DNA of 64,000 nucleotides from Plantimonas leprariae (lineage in GTDB: Bacteria > Pseudomonadota > Alphaproteobacteria > Rhizobiales > Rhizobiaceae): contig NZ_VZDO01000018.1 of assembly GCF_008802405.1 (NCBI RefSeq), positions 1 through 64,000 of the forward strand, written 5' to 3'. Position numbers and translations under genes: made by a program. The stretch's first letter is position 1, and each line of letters starts with the position of its first letter. The notes beneath the pieces were generated by a model, which did no database searches, was not told the origin of the DNA, and saw nothing but the letters and a program-made list of their open reading frames with translations. Of the stretch, positions 1-10,200 are shown in pieces.

Positions 1-1
1 G

Positions 2-31
2 GCCGCCGCCGACAGCTGGGAAGAGTTCTGA
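2..31 (+). CDS. C-terminal end of a probable methyl-accepting chemotaxis protein (5' part outside window)
   Basis: Reading from base 2, the codons give AAADSWEEF followed by TGA at 29-31. A tail ending in W-x-x-F after a short flexible linker is the form of the C-terminal pentapeptide (NWETF type) that tethers CheR and CheB to chemoreceptors. Only nine residues are inside the window, so the family call rests on this tail alone. A hairpin terminator lies about 65 bp downstream, consistent with a gene ending here. Confidence 0.45.
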   Translation, partial: AAADSWEEF

Positions 32-94
32 CACGGGCAGCGACAGCACCAAGCCGCGGCCACCCGCCGCCGGCACATCATCGCACCCAACCCG

Positions 95-129
95 CGAAGG
101 CCGGCCCCCAACGCCGGCCTTCGGCGTTT
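95..129 (+). terminator. Hairpin terminator after the left-edge gene
   Basis: An 11-bp perfect stem (CGAAGGCCGGC at 95-105 with GCCGGCCTTCG at 113-123) encloses a 7-nt loop and is followed by GCGTTT. The T-run is short, but the position between the left-edge gene end and the next start fits an intrinsic terminator. Confidence 0.6.
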
Positions 130-262
130 CGGATGGAACTCGCACCACCCGACAGCGGCGTTGTCCACTGCCTTCGCGAAAGCTGTGGATGCATCTCGTC
201 GCACCCGGATCGCGCCGGCCCGCCGGGCGTTCCGCTTGGCCAGTCAGGCAATGCGAGGGTCC

Positions 263-3200
263 ATGCTGCAGTCCGTGACGATCGAGAACGCCGAGGCCTC
301 GGCCGAACGTCTGTCGCCGCTCCGGCCGGTCGGCGCGGTGGCGGCCGCGATCGCCCGGCGGCTGCGCGAGGAGGCGGGCGACGGGCTGCCGCTCCTCTAC
401 GTCGCCGAGACGTCGCGCCGCATGCGCGACATCGCGGCCCTCGTGCGGCTGCTCGGCGGCGAGGGGCGCGTCGCGGAGTTCGGCCCGGTCGACGGCCTGC
501 CCGGCGACGGCGTACCGCCCGGCACCGCGGCGATGGGCGGGCGCATGGCGACGCTGCGCTGGCTGCTCGACAAGCGGAAGCGGCCGGCGGCGGTGATCGC
601 CACCGCGGCGGCGCTCATCCGCCGCGTGCCGCCGCGCGCCGCTTGGCAGAAGGCGCATCTCGAATTCCGGGTCGGCGAGCCGGTCGATCCGGAAAAGGTC
701 GCGGCAGATCTCACCCGGCTCGGCTACCGGCTCGACCTTCGCGTCGACGAGCCCGGCGAAGCGGCGCTGCGCGGCCGCGTCGTGGAAATCTTCCCCGCCG
801 CGGCGCCGCGGCCATGTCGGATCGAGCACGAGGACGGCCGCATCGTCGCGATCCGCTCCTTCGATCCGGCGACGCAGCGCTCCGTCGCCGAAACCTGTCA
901 TCTCATCGTCGATCCGGCCAGCGAGTTCCTGCATCCCGGTCGTGGCAAGGGCGAGCCGTCGCCGGAGGAAGCCGGGCTCGCCGCCCGCTACGGCAGGCTG
1001 GAAACGCTGTTCGACTACCTGCCGGACGGCGCGGCTACGATCATCGAGGCAGGCGTCGAGCGCCGGGCCGACACGGTCTTCGCCGCGATCGAGGAAGCGG
1101 AGGCAGGCGTGCGCAAGCCGACGCCGGCGCAACGCGACCATCTCGGCCGCAAGGAGTGGTCGAGGCTCGTCGGCAGCCGCCTCGCGGCCGTGGTGGAGGA
1201 GGGCGACGAGCCGGCCGGCGTGCCCCGCTTCGCCGCCGAGCCCGATCCCTTCGCGGCCCTCGCTACATTCGCCGCGCCGCTGGTCGAACGGGGCTTCCGC
1301 ATTGCCGTCGCGGGTATCGGCCGAAACGAAGTGCGCCGCGCCGCCCGCCGGGCGGCCCGCACGCTCGACGCGCCGGTCGATGCGGTCGAAGACTGGGCCG
1401 GCGTCCTCGCGGCCCCAAGCGGCGGCGTCGTCGCCTTCGAGGCGGCGATCGCGGAGGGCTTCGTCGCGCGCGACGACCGGGTGGCGGTGGTCACCCTGCG
1501 CGACCTCGTCGGGCAGCGCGCCGGGCGCGGGCCCCTCGCCGCGGCAGTTCCGTCCGGCTTCGCGCGCGGCGACGACGCGTTCCGCATCGGCGACGCGGTG
1601 GTGCACCTCGACCACGGCGTCGCCCGGCTCGAAGGGCTGGAAACGGTGGCGGCGGCGGGAGCCGGTACGGTCGCGACGGAAGCGCTGCGTCTCCGCTATG
1701 CCGGCGACGATACGCTGCTCGTTCCGACCGCCGAGATCGGCGCGCTCTGGCGCTACGGCGGACCGGAGACCGACGTGAAGCTCGACCGGCTGAAAAGCGG
1801 CAACTGGATCGCGAAACGCGACGCGGTGGTGGCCGCGGTCTCGGACACGGCGCGCCGGATGGTGCAGTTCCTCGCGGCGAAGGACGAGGCGCGAGCCCCC
1901 GAGCTCCAGCCGGACCGCGCGGCGTTCGAGCGGTTCTGCGCGCGCTTCCCCTTCGAGATGACGGCGGATCAGAGCGAAGCGACGGAGGCCGTCCTCGCCG
2001 ACCTCGCCTCCGGCCGGCCGATGGACCGGCTCGTCTGCGGCGACGTCGGCTTCGGCAAGACCGAGGTCGCGCTCCGCGCCGCGGCAGCGGCGGCGTTCGC
2101 GGGGGCGCAGGTCGCGGTGGTCGCGCCGACGACGGTGCTGGCCCAGCAGCATTTCCGCCTGTTCACGGAACGCTTCGCGCGGGCCGGCGTCAGCGTCGCG
2201 CGCCTGTCGCGGCTTGCCGATCCGGCCGAGATCGAGGCCGCGAAGGCAGGGCTCGCCGACGGCAGCGTCCGCATCGTCGTCGGCTCGCACGCCGTTCTCG
2301 CCAAGGACGTCTCCTTCGCCGAACTCGGGCTCGTCGTGATCGACGAGGAACAGCGCTTCGGCGCCGGGCAGAAGGGGAAGCTCCGGGCGCTGGGGGAGGG
2401 GGTGCACGTCCTCGCGATGACCGCGACGCCGATCCCGCGCACGCTCCAGGCCGGCTTCGTCGGCCTCCACGAGATCAGCGTCATCGCGACGCCGCCCGGC
2501 CGGCGGCGGGCGGTGCGCACCACGGTCGCGCCGATCGAGGAAGACGCGCTGCGGGACGCGCTTCTCGCGGAAAAGGCGCGCGGCGGGCGGAGCTACGTCG
2601 TGTGCCCGCGCATCGAGGACCTGGAGCCGATGGCGGCGAGGCTCCGGCGCCTCCTGCCGGACCTCGCCCTCGCCGTCCTGCACGGCGGGATGGATGCCGA
2701 CGCGATGGACGACGCGATGCTCGCCTTCGCGACGGGCGAGGGCGACGTGCTTCTCGCCACCAGCATCGTCGAGAGTGGGCTCGACGTTTCGAACGCCGAC
2801 ACGATGGTGGTCTGGCGGGCGGACCGGTTCGGCCTCGCCCAGCTTCACCAGCTTCGCGGCCGGATCGGGCGCGGCAGCCGCCGTGGCTTCGCCTTCCTCC
2901 TCACCGACCCGGAAGCCGAGCCGACCGCGGAAGGGCGGCGACGCTTGGAAACGCTTGGCCGCCTGTCGGACCTCGGCGCCGGCTTTGCGATCGCCGCCCG
3001 CGACCTCGACCTTCGCGGCGCGGGCGAACTCCTCGGCGAGGAGCAGGCCGGCCATCTGGCGCTGATCGGCCTGTCCTTTTACCGCCGGCTGCTGGAGCGC
3101 GCGCTGGCGCAGGCGCGCGGGCAGGCCGCGCCCGAGGACTGGCGCACCGACCTGAACCTCGGCTTCGAGGGCGGCGTCCCGGCCGACTACGTGCCGGAAG

Positions 3201-3559
3201 CGGACTTGCGGATCGAGCTCGTCGCAGCGCTCGACCGGGCCGAGGACGAGCTGGCGCTGGATGCGCTGGGGGCGGAGATCGCCGATCGGTTCGGCCCGAT
3301 GCCGGAGGCGGTCGCGGCGGGCTTCGCGCTCGCCCGGCTCAGGTTGCGCTGCCGCGACCTCGCCGTCCGGCGGCTCGACGCCGGGCCGAAGGCGGTCGCC
3401 GCGACGCTGTCGAAGCCGGCCGCGGCGGCGCTGCGCGAACGCCTGAAGCCAAGGAAGAGCCTGCGCTGGCGGGACGACAGGCTGGTGCTGGAGCGGCCGT
3501 CCGGAAGCGCGGCGGAGCGCCTCGCCGCGGCGGAGGCGCTCCTCGAACTGATCGAGTGA
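263..3559 (+). CDS. Mfd-like transcription-repair coupling factor / DNA translocase
   Basis: A 1098-residue protein with the complete Mfd layout. It has an N-terminal UvrB-like region (about residues 20-270) and an RNA-polymerase-interacting domain with VVHLDHGVARLEGL near residue 450. The two RecA-like motor domains carry Walker A GDVGFGKTE (about 595), DEEQRFG (about 694), MTATPIPRTL (about 720) and the TRG-type segment QLHQLRGRIGRG (about 860). A C-terminal TRCF domain begins at NLGFEGG. Mfd displaces stalled RNA polymerase and recruits UvrA. Housekeeping Mfd usually has HKE after the DEEQRFG motif, whereas here it is GAGQKGK, so this may be a divergent second copy. Start: ATG 263 has GAGGG just upstream; ATG 251 and ATG 161 are in frame alternatives. 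Confidence 0.8.
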   Translation: MLQSVTIENAEASAERLSPLRPVGAVAAAIARRLREEAGDGLPLLYVAETSRRMRDIAALVRLLGGEGRVAEFGPVDGLPGDGVPPGTAAMGGRMATLRWLLDKRKRPAAVIATAAALIRRVPPRAAWQKAHLEFRVGEPVDPEKVAADLTRLGYRLDLRVDEPGEAALRGRVVEIFPAAAPRPCRIEHEDGRIVAIRSFDPATQRSVAETCHLIVDPASEFLHPGRGKGEPSPEEAGLAARYGRLETLFDYLPDGAATIIEAGVERRADTVFAAIEEAEAGVRKPTPAQRDHLGRKEWSRLVGSRLAAVVEEGDEPAGVPRFAAEPDPFAALATFAAPLVERGFRIAVAGIGRNEVRRAARRAARTLDAPVDAVEDWAGVLAAPSGGVVAFEAAIAEGFVARDDRVAVVTLRDLVGQRAGRGPLAAAVPSGFARGDDAFRIGDAVVHLDHGVARLEGLETVAAAGAGTVATEALRLRYAGDDTLLVPTAEIGALWRYGGPETDVKLDRLKSGNWIAKRDAVVAAVSDTARRMVQFLAAKDEARAPELQPDRAAFERFCARFPFEMTADQSEATEAVLADLASGRPMDRLVCGDVGFGKTEVALRAAAAAAFAGAQVAVVAPTTVLAQQHFRLFTERFARAGVSVARLSRLADPAEIEAAKAGLADGSVRIVVGSHAVLAKDVSFAELGLVVIDEEQRFGAGQKGKLRALGEGVHVLAMTATPIPRTLQAGFVGLHEISVIATPPGRRRAVRTTVAPIEEDALRDALLAEKARGGRSYVVCPRIEDLEPMAARLRRLLPDLALAVLHGGMDADAMDDAMLAFATGEGDVLLATSIVESGLDVSNADTMVVWRADRFGLAQLHQLRGRIGRGSRRGFAFLLTDPEAEPTAEGRRRLETLGRLSDLGAGFAIAARDLDLRGAGELLGEEQAGHLALIGLSFYRRLLERALAQARGQAAPEDWRTDLNLGFEGGVPADYVPEADLRIELVAALDRAEDELALDALGAEIADRFGPMPEAVAAGFALARLRLRCRDLAVRRLDAGPKAVAATLSKPAAAALRERLKPRKSLRWRDDRLVLERPSGSAAERLAAAEALLELIE

Positions 3560-3571
3560 CGGCGGAGAGGG

Positions 3572-3760
3572 TCAGTCCTTCTCCGTCGACAGGTCCTCGA
3601 CGGCGTCCTCCAGCTTCTCTTCCTCCGACAGCCCGGCCTGATCGTCGACGACGGCCGGGCCCTTTTCGGCGAAATCGGCTTCCTTGCCGTCCGGGACGGA
3701 ACGCTCCGGGCCCGGCTCGCCGTTGTTCGCGCGCTCGCGCGGATCGCTGTTCGTCGGCAT
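3572..3760 (-). CDS. Small acidic hypothetical protein (62 aa)
   Basis: A short, highly charged protein rich in Asp, Glu and Pro, with no hydrophobic segment and therefore probably cytosolic and disordered. It begins MPTNSDPRERANNG and ends in a Glu/Asp-rich helix-like stretch. The ATG at 3760 is preceded by AGGAGA at ideal spacing, which is the main reason to believe in it. It converges with the Mfd-like gene 12 bp away. I do not recognise a family. Confidence 0.55.
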   Translation of the reverse strand: MPTNSDPRERANNGEPGPERSVPDGKEADFAEKGPAVVDDQAGLSEEEKLEDAVEDLSTEKD

Positions 3761-3916
3761 GCGTCTCTCCTGTTGTTCGGGCAGGAAAGCGTCGGCGCCG
3801 CCACCGGTTCCCTCCGGCCGCGCCGCTTCGCGCTCGCGTCGCTTTGCCGCCGGCCCTGTTCGCCGGCGCCGGGCGCCGCAGTTCCCGCCCTCCCGCATGG
3901 CTCAACGGAGATTCCG

Positions 3917-4582
3917 ATGCCCGCCGCCGACACCACCGGTCCGACCCGCCTCCTCGTCGTCTACTATTCCCGCAACGGCTCGGTGGAGAAGCTGGCCGAG
4001 GCCGCGGCGGCGGCAGCGCGCGAGGCCGGCGCGGAGGTGCGCGTGCGCCGCGCCCGCGAGGTCGCCGACGCCGAGACGATGCGGAAGGTGGAGGGCTGGG
4101 CGGAAAGCGCCGCCCGGCAGAACGCGCTCTACGAGGCGCCGAGCGAGGACGACGCCGAATGGGCCGACGCGATCCTCTTCGGCACGCCCTCCTATTTCGG
4201 CGCGATGGCGACGGAACTGAAGAACTTCCTCGACCGGCTCGGGCCGCAATGGAAGAAGGGCTCGCTCTCGGGCAAGGTCGGCGGCGCCTTCGCCACCGCC
4301 TCGTGGCCGCATGGCGGCTCGGAGGTCGTCACCCTGTCGCTCTATGCGCCGATGGCGCATCTCGGCATGGTGATCCTGCCGACCGGCTACACGGACGAGG
4401 CGATGCTGGAGGCCGGCTCGCCCTACGGCGCGTCGGCGATCGTCGGTGCCGAGCACGACGATCCGCGCGAGGCGGACTTCGAGGCGGCGCGGCACCAGGG
4501 CCGGCGCACCGTCGCGATCGCCGCGGCGCTGGTCGCGGCCGGCGAGATGCCGAGCCGCAAGCCGAAGGAGGAAAAGGAATAG
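3917..4582 (+). CDS. wrbA: NAD(P)H:quinone oxidoreductase, WrbA type flavoprotein
   Basis: A 221-residue flavodoxin-fold protein. The FMN phosphate loop is seen as YYSRNGSVEKLA near residues 17-28. The FGTPSYFGAMATELKNFLD segment and the SWPHGGSEVVTLSL segment are the WrbA signatures around the flavin. The enzyme reduces quinones by two electrons in the cytosol, avoiding semiquinone radicals, and is typically induced by stress. The length is close to the usual 200 residues, with an extended charged C-terminus (KPKEEKE). The ATG has GGAG six bases upstream. Confidence 0.9.
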   Translation: MPAADTTGPTRLLVVYYSRNGSVEKLAEAAAAAAREAGAEVRVRRAREVADAETMRKVEGWAESAARQNALYEAPSEDDAEWADAILFGTPSYFGAMATELKNFLDRLGPQWKKGSLSGKVGGAFATASWPHGGSEVVTLSLYAPMAHLGMVILPTGYTDEAMLEAGSPYGASAIVGAEHDDPREADFEAARHQGRRTVAIAAALVAAGEMPSRKPKEEKE

Positions 4583-4606
4583 GGGCGGGACCCGCGGCCC
4601 CGCCCC
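4582..4606. terminator. GC-rich hairpin between convergent wrbA and stress-protein gene
   Basis: GGGGCGGG (4582-4589) pairs with CCCGCCCC (4599-4606) across a 9-nt loop in the 45-bp space between two convergent genes. There is no T-run on either strand, so this is a weak terminator candidate. Confidence 0.35.
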
Positions 4607-4627
4607 ACCTCGCTTAGATCGAACTCG

Positions 4628-5470
4628 TCAAAGCGTGCCGCCGGTGCGCCGGGTGAGGTCGTCGGCCCGATCCCGGCGCTCGTCCTCGAGCTCGACGTCG
4701 GTGCGCCGGACCTGATCCGATACCGGCTGCGCCTGATCCACGGCCGACAGGCCGTCGTCCAGCCGGTCGTCGTCAGAGAAGTAGGAGCGGACCCGCGCGC
4801 GGCCGCTGCTCATGTCGCGGCGGCCGAAGCGCTCGTCGCGAGCGGGCATGACACCGTCCTCCGTCACCAGCGGATCCTGGCGGTCGTAGGCGCCGGCCGG
4901 CTCCGTGGCATTGAGACCCGTCGCGTCGGCGGGGTTCGAGGCCGTGCCGGTGCGAAGGCCGGTCGTGCCGCCGATCGGCATCGCGCCGGCCGTGGCGGCG
5001 CTCGCCGCGGCGTCGGTCGCGAGACCCCCGGTGGCCGAAGCCGGCCGGCCGAAGGCCTGCGAGCCGATGTCGTCGTCGCGGCCGGCCTGATAGCCTTCCC
5101 AGCCCTCCGCGCGCCAAGACGCCTCGCGCGCGTCCATGTCGACGGTGCCCTCGTCGTCGAGGATGTCGAGGATGCGGTCGTGGTTCGCGGCGCTCGTCGC
5201 GACGCTGACGAAATAGCCGCCGCGGCTGAGCCCTTCGGCATAGGCGTAGCGGTCCTCGTTCGGCAGGAAGAAGTCGCTGAGTGACTCCCAGAACCCTTTC
5301 TTCTCGCCGCGCGTCTCGGACGTCCCGAGATCGCTCTCCCCGGCGACGATGCGGATGTCGGCGTCGGAAACGCCCTCGGCGCGGATGCGGGTCGCCGCCG
5401 CGTCGGCGTCGGACCTGGAATCGAAGAACGCGGTGACGCTCTGCTTGCTGGATGGCTGCAGACTGGACAT
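4628..5470 (-). CDS. Stress-response protein with general stress protein 17M-like N-terminal domain
   Basis: A 280-residue protein. The first ~100 residues (SVTAFFDSRSDADAAATRIRAEG, then a Gly-rich YFVSV strand) resemble the YflT/17M general stress domain, an alpha/beta module seen in heat-, salt- and starvation-induced proteins. The rest is low-complexity, rich in Ala, Gly, Thr, Arg and Asp, and ends in an Arg/Asp-rich tail. No signal peptide or membrane segment is visible. The start at 5470 has GGAGG eight bases upstream; a longer in-frame reading upstream looks non-coding. The precise role is unknown. Confidence 0.7.
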   Translation of the reverse strand: MSSLQPSSKQSVTAFFDSRSDADAAATRIRAEGVSDADIRIVAGESDLGTSETRGEKKGFWESLSDFFLPNEDRYAYAEGLSRGGYFVSVATSAANHDRILDILDDEGTVDMDAREASWRAEGWEGYQAGRDDDIGSQAFGRPASATGGLATDAAASAATAGAMPIGGTTGLRTGTASNPADATGLNATEPAGAYDRQDPLVTEDGVMPARDERFGRRDMSSGRARVRSYFSDDDRLDDGLSAVDQAQPVSDQVRRTDVELEDERRDRADDLTRRTGGTL

Positions 5471-5727
5471 GGAAATCCTCCGTGAAGGCTGGGTCCGCCC
5501 TCCCGTGGCGGCCCGGCAGCTGTTTCGATCGAACGAGCGCGGCTCGGCGGTGCCGGCGGCGGCTCTCGCGGGATACGCGACACGATGCGGAACCAGCCGT
5601 TCGGCACGCTCCGCTTCCGCGACCAAACGGCGCGATCGCCCGCGCAGTTCCGGCGGCGGGCTCCGCCGCTTAAGGTTTGATCAACCCTACGGGCGGAAAA
5701 TCGTCGATGTCAGTCTGGAGCATGGCG

Positions 5728-6015
5728 ATGCGGTCGATCGAACTGGAACAGGGTCTGAAGGTGCGGTTTCCCGGCCAGGACGCGTCGTTCGCCGACGGCG
5801 TCGAGATCGGCGTGCTCGCGGCGCTGATGACCGCCAAGCACCCGGAATTCGATCGCGAGATCGCGCTCGGTAACCTGGAGCAGGCGCGGGCGCTCGGCCG
5901 CAAGCTCGGCTACCACCTCGCCGACCAGGAACTGGCGGCGGTGGACCGCGTCCGCGTCACCTTCCGGGCGCGCAGCCTCGCGCCGAAGCTCCGGCTGGTC
6001 GCCTCCGCCGGCTGA
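5728..6015 (+). CDS. Hypothetical protein (95 aa)
   Basis: A small soluble protein starting MRSIELEQGLKVRFPGQ. GGAG lies seven bases before the chosen ATG; in-frame ATGs at 5707 and 5722 are possible alternatives. The sequence looks globular, with alternating helices (LGNLEQARALGRKLGYHLAD) and a beta strand (RVRVTFRAR). No family recognised. Divergent from the stress-protein gene and convergent with the RND adaptor gene 19 bp downstream. The 257-bp divergent space (5471-5727) contains a TTCGATCGAA palindrome at 5524-5533 and nothing else that I can support. Confidence 0.6.
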   Translation: MRSIELEQGLKVRFPGQDASFADGVEIGVLAALMTAKHPEFDREIALGNLEQARALGRKLGYHLADQELAAVDRVRVTFRARSLAPKLRLVASAG

Positions 6016-6034
6016 GAGACGGCTGCCGCGATCC

Positions 6035-7222
6035 CTACTTCGCGGCGGTCTCGGTCGGCAGCGGCTGCACCGGCGCGCCGGGACCGATCTTCTGCAGGTT
6101 GCCGGTGATCACCCGGTCGCTTTCCTTGATGCCGGCGGCCGCGACGAGGTCACCCTCCGTCGGGCCGAGCGTCACGAGCCGCTGTTCGGCGGTGCCGGTG
6201 TCGCCGATGACGTAGACGTATTTCCCGAGCTGGCCGGAGCCGACCGCCGCCTGCGGCACCATCAGGACATCGGGCTGCTCCGCGACGACGAGCCGGGCGC
6301 GGACGTACTGGCCGGGCAGCAGCGCGAAGTCGGCGTTCGGGATCGTGGCCCGCGCCGTGATCGTGCCGGTCTGCGGATCGACGGCGTTGTCGATGAAGGT
6401 CAGGTCGCCGCGATGCGTCTCGCCGTCCGTGCCGGGCAGGGTGACCTCGACCTTGACCTCGCTCTTCCGCTTGGCCTTCGCGATCGCGGCGAGGTCCCGC
6501 TCGCTCGGGTTGAAGGTCACGTAGACGGGGTCGAGCTGGACCAGCGTGTTGAGGGTCGTGGTGTTGGCGCCGACCAGCGTTCCGACCGGCGCGCGGTCGC
6601 GGCCGAGCCGGCCGGCGAAGGGCGCCCGCACTTCCGCGTAGCCGAGATTCAGCTCCGCCGTCTTCACCGTCGCGCGGTCGAGCGCGACGGCGGCCTCGGC
6701 CTGCGCCCGGGCGCTGGTGTTCTGGTCGAGCGCGTCCTTGGCGGTGGAGCCGGTCCTGACGAGCGAGGACGAGCGCTGTTCCGCCGCCCGCGCGTAGGTG
6801 AGCGCCGCCTCGTCGCGCTGGACGGCGGCGCGCGCCTGTTCCAGCGCCGCCTCGAAGTCGCGCGGATCGAGCTTGTAGAGGAGATCGCCGCCCTTCACGT
6901 CCGCGCCGTCCGCCATCGGCTGCGACGCGACGAAGCCGGTGACCTTGGTCTGGAGCGACACGGAGCGGATCGCTTCCGTCCGCGCCGAATAGTCGAGCCA
7001 GGTCGGCAAGGTGCGCTTCACGACCTTCGCGACCGGCACCGGCATGGCGGGCGGCGCGCCGCCGCCGCCCGGCGCGGGGGCGGCCTGCGCTTCCGCTTCG
7101 GGCTTCGCCCCGCCGCCGCCCATCTCGGCCATCAGGAAGGCGCGGTTGCGCCAGGCCATCTCGCCGCCGGTGGCGAGAGCGAACACCGCCACGGTCGCGA
7201 GCGCGATCTTCAGGACACGCAT
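6035..7222 (-). CDS. RND efflux system periplasmic adaptor (membrane fusion protein)
   Basis: A 395-residue HlyD/AcrA-type adaptor that bridges the inner-membrane RND pump and an outer-membrane channel. Visible are an N-terminal hydrophobic anchor (residues 5-22), a Pro/Gly-rich linker, the lipoyl half-motifs (VKGGDLLYKLDPRDF and YAEVRAPFAGRLGR) flanking an Ala/Glu-rich alpha-hairpin, and a C-terminal beta-barrel. It lies 16 bp downstream of the permease gene and is presumably co-transcribed. The order is inverted relative to most acrAB-type operons, and no outer-membrane factor gene is adjacent, so a channel encoded elsewhere must be used. Confidence 0.9.
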   Translation of the reverse strand: MRVLKIALATVAVFALATGGEMAWRNRAFLMAEMGGGGAKPEAEAQAAPAPGGGGAPPAMPVPVAKVVKRTLPTWLDYSARTEAIRSVSLQTKVTGFVASQPMADGADVKGGDLLYKLDPRDFEAALEQARAAVQRDEAALTYARAAEQRSSSLVRTGSTAKDALDQNTSARAQAEAAVALDRATVKTAELNLGYAEVRAPFAGRLGRDRAPVGTLVGANTTTLNTLVQLDPVYVTFNPSERDLAAIAKAKRKSEVKVEVTLPGTDGETHRGDLTFIDNAVDPQTGTITARATIPNADFALLPGQYVRARLVVAEQPDVLMVPQAAVGSGQLGKYVYVIGDTGTAEQRLVTLGPTEGDLVAAAGIKESDRVITGNLQKIGPGAPVQPLPTETAAK

Positions 7223-7238
7223 GGGAAACTCCGAAAGG

Positions 7239-10200
7239 TCATTCGGCCGGCACGGGGTGCGCGCCGCCGGCCGCGGCGGGGGCGTCGTGCGCCCGTTCCG
7301 GGGCCGGCGAGGCGCCGCGCCGCTCGCGCCAGCTCTCGATCGTGGCGTAGAACACCGGCACGAAGAGGAGGGTGAGGACGGTGGCGGCGAGCATGCCGCC
7401 GAAGACGGTGGTGCCGAGCGACTGGCGGCTCGCAGCGCCCGCGCCCGTCGCCTTCATCAGGGGCACGACGCCGAGGATGAAGGCGAAGGCGGTCATCAGG
7501 ATCGGGCGGAGCCGCAGGCGCGCCGCGTCCTTCGCCGCCTGCACGATCGACTCGCCTTCCAGCCGCCGCCGCTTGGCGAACTCGACGATCAGGATGGCGT
7601 TCTTCGCCGCGAGGCCGATCAGCATCACGAAGCCGATCTGCGAATAGACGTCGATCTGAAGCCCTCGCAGCGTCAGGGCCCCCACCGCGCCGAAGAGCGC
7701 CAGCGGCACCGCAAGCAGCACCATGAACGGCATCGACCAGCTCTCGTACTGCGCGGCGAGGATCAGGAACACGAAGACCAGCGCCAACGCGAAGATGACG
7801 CTCGCCAGCGAGCCGGCCTTGATCTCCTGATAGGTGATGCCGGTCCATTCGTAGGAGAAGTCGCGCGGCAGGACGGCGTTCGCCGCCCGCTCCATCGCCG
7901 CCGTCGCCTGCGCCGAGGAGAAGCCGGGGGCCGCCGCGCCGTTGATGAGGGCGGAGGCGTAGTTGTTGTAGTGCGGCACGGTCTCCGGCCCGGCCATCGG
8001 CTTCAGGGTGCCGAGCGTCGAGAGCGGCACCATGCCGCCTTCGGAGTTCCGCACGTAGAGGCGCGACAGGTCGGACGCCGCCGCCCTGGCCTGTTGTTCC
8101 GCCTGGAGCGTCACGCGGAAGGTGCGGCCGTAGAGGTTGAAGTCGTTGACGTAGAGCGAGCCGAAGAAGATCTGCAGCGTGTTGAACACGTCCGGCAGGT
8201 CGAGGCCGAGGAGCTTGGCCTTGTTGCGGTCGAGGTCGAAGTCGAACTGCGGCGTCGAGGTCGAGAACGATGAGAACAAGGCGTGCGGGTTCAGTTCCGG
8301 CTGCTTCCGCGCCTCGCCGAGCACCGCCTGCACGGCGTCGTTGAGGGCGGCGCTGCCGCGGCCGGCGAGGTCCTCGACCTGGAACTCGAAGCCGCCCGTC
8401 GCGCCGAGGCCGGGGATCGAGGGCGGGTCGAAGGCGAGCACGATCGCCTCCGGCATCTGGATGAGCTTCGCGCCCATCTCGGCGACGATCTTCGAGGCCT
8501 GCAGGTCGGGGCCGCGCTCGTCCCAGGGCTTCAGGATCACGAACTCGACGGCCGAGTTCGACTGCGCCGCGTTGGTCAGGAAGTTGAGGCCCGAGATCGA
8601 GCCGACGATATCGACGCCGGGATGCGCCTGGAGCGTTTCCTTGACCTTGGCCGCCACCTTGTCGGTGCGCTCCAGCGAGGCGCCGTCGGGAAGCTGCACC
8701 ACGACGAAGAAGTAGCCCTGGTCCTCCACGGGAAGGAAGGTCGAGGGGATCTTCGACCAGATCATGTAGGTGCCGCCGAGCGTCACGACGAACAGAAGCA
8801 GCACCAGGTAGCGGACCCGGATCAGCCCGCCGACGAGCCGCGCATAGGCGTTGGCCGACCAGTCGAAGACGGCGTTGAACCAGCGGAACAGGAAGAAGGG
8901 CTTGGCGTGCCGGTGCGTCAGGAAGGCGGCGGACAGCGCCGGCGACAACGTCAGCGAGTTGAAGGCCGAGATGCCGACCGAGATCGCCACGGTCAGCGCG
9001 AACTGGTTGTAGAGCTGCCCCGCGACGCCCGGAATGAAGGCGACGGGGATGAACACGGCCATCAGGACGGCCGTCGTCGCGATGATCGGTCCCGTCACCT
9101 CGCGCATGGCGCGGCGCGTCGCCTCCAGCGGCGGGTGGCCCTCCTCGAGCTGGCGCTCGACGTTCTCGACCACGACGATCGCATCGTCCACCACGAGGCC
9201 GATCGCGAGAACCATGCCGAGGAGGCTCAGCATGTTGAGCGAGAAGCCGAGGAGGTACATCACCACCAGCGTCGCGACGAGCGAGACGGGGATCGCGATC
9301 ACCGGGATCAGCGTGGTGCGCCAGCTCTGCAGGAAGACGTAGACGACCAGCACGACGAGGAACAGCGCCTCGCCGAGCGTCACCACGACGTCGTGCATCG
9401 AGGCCGACACGAAGCGCGTCGTGTCGTAGTGCATCGCGTATTCGATGCCCTTCGGGAAGCGCTGCTTCAGCTCGTCCATCTTGGCGTGGACGTTCTTCTG
9501 CAGGTCGAGCGCGTTCGAGCCCGGCATCTGGAAGATGCCGAGCACCACGGTCGGCCGCTCGCCGAAATAGGCGGTGGAAGCGTATTGCAGCGCGCCGAGC
9601 TCGGTCCGCGCGACGTCCTTCAGCCGCACCACCGAGCCGGCGGCCGGGTTGGCGCGCACGACGATGTTGTCGAACTCGGCCGGGTCCGACAGGCGGCCAA
9701 CGGCGTTGACCTGCATCTCGAACGGCGTGCCGGCGGGGGCCGGCGACTGGCCGATCTTGCCGGCCGCGACCTGGACGTTCTGCTCGGCGACGGCGTTCTG
9801 CACGTCGACCGCGGTGATGCCGAGATTGGCCATCCGGTCCGGGTCGAGCCAGACGCGCATCGAATAGCGCCGCTCGCCGAAGATCTGCACGTCGCCGACG
9901 CCGGGCACGCGCTTCAACGGGTCGGCGACCTGCAGGAAGGCGTAGTTCGACAGCGACACCGGGTCGACCGAGCCGTCCGGCGAGGTGAGGTCGACGATCA
10001 GCGCGAAGTTCGGGTTCTGCTTCTTGACCGTCACGCCGCCCTGGTTGACGATCGCCGGCAGCGACGGAGAGGCCTGCGAAACGCGGTTCTGGACGTCGAC
10101 CGCCGCGATGTCGAGCGGATAGCCGACCTCGAAGGTGACGGTGACCGTCGCCGAGCCGTCGTTCGAGCTCGTCGAGGACATGTAGGTCATGCCCTGGACG

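Noticed and set aside
133-4617. A very long open frame (about 1490 codons) covering the Mfd-like and wrbA genes in another frame
   Set aside because: It has Arg/Ala/Gly-rich low-complexity composition, no domain motifs, and covers two well-supported genes. It is a by-product of high G+C content.
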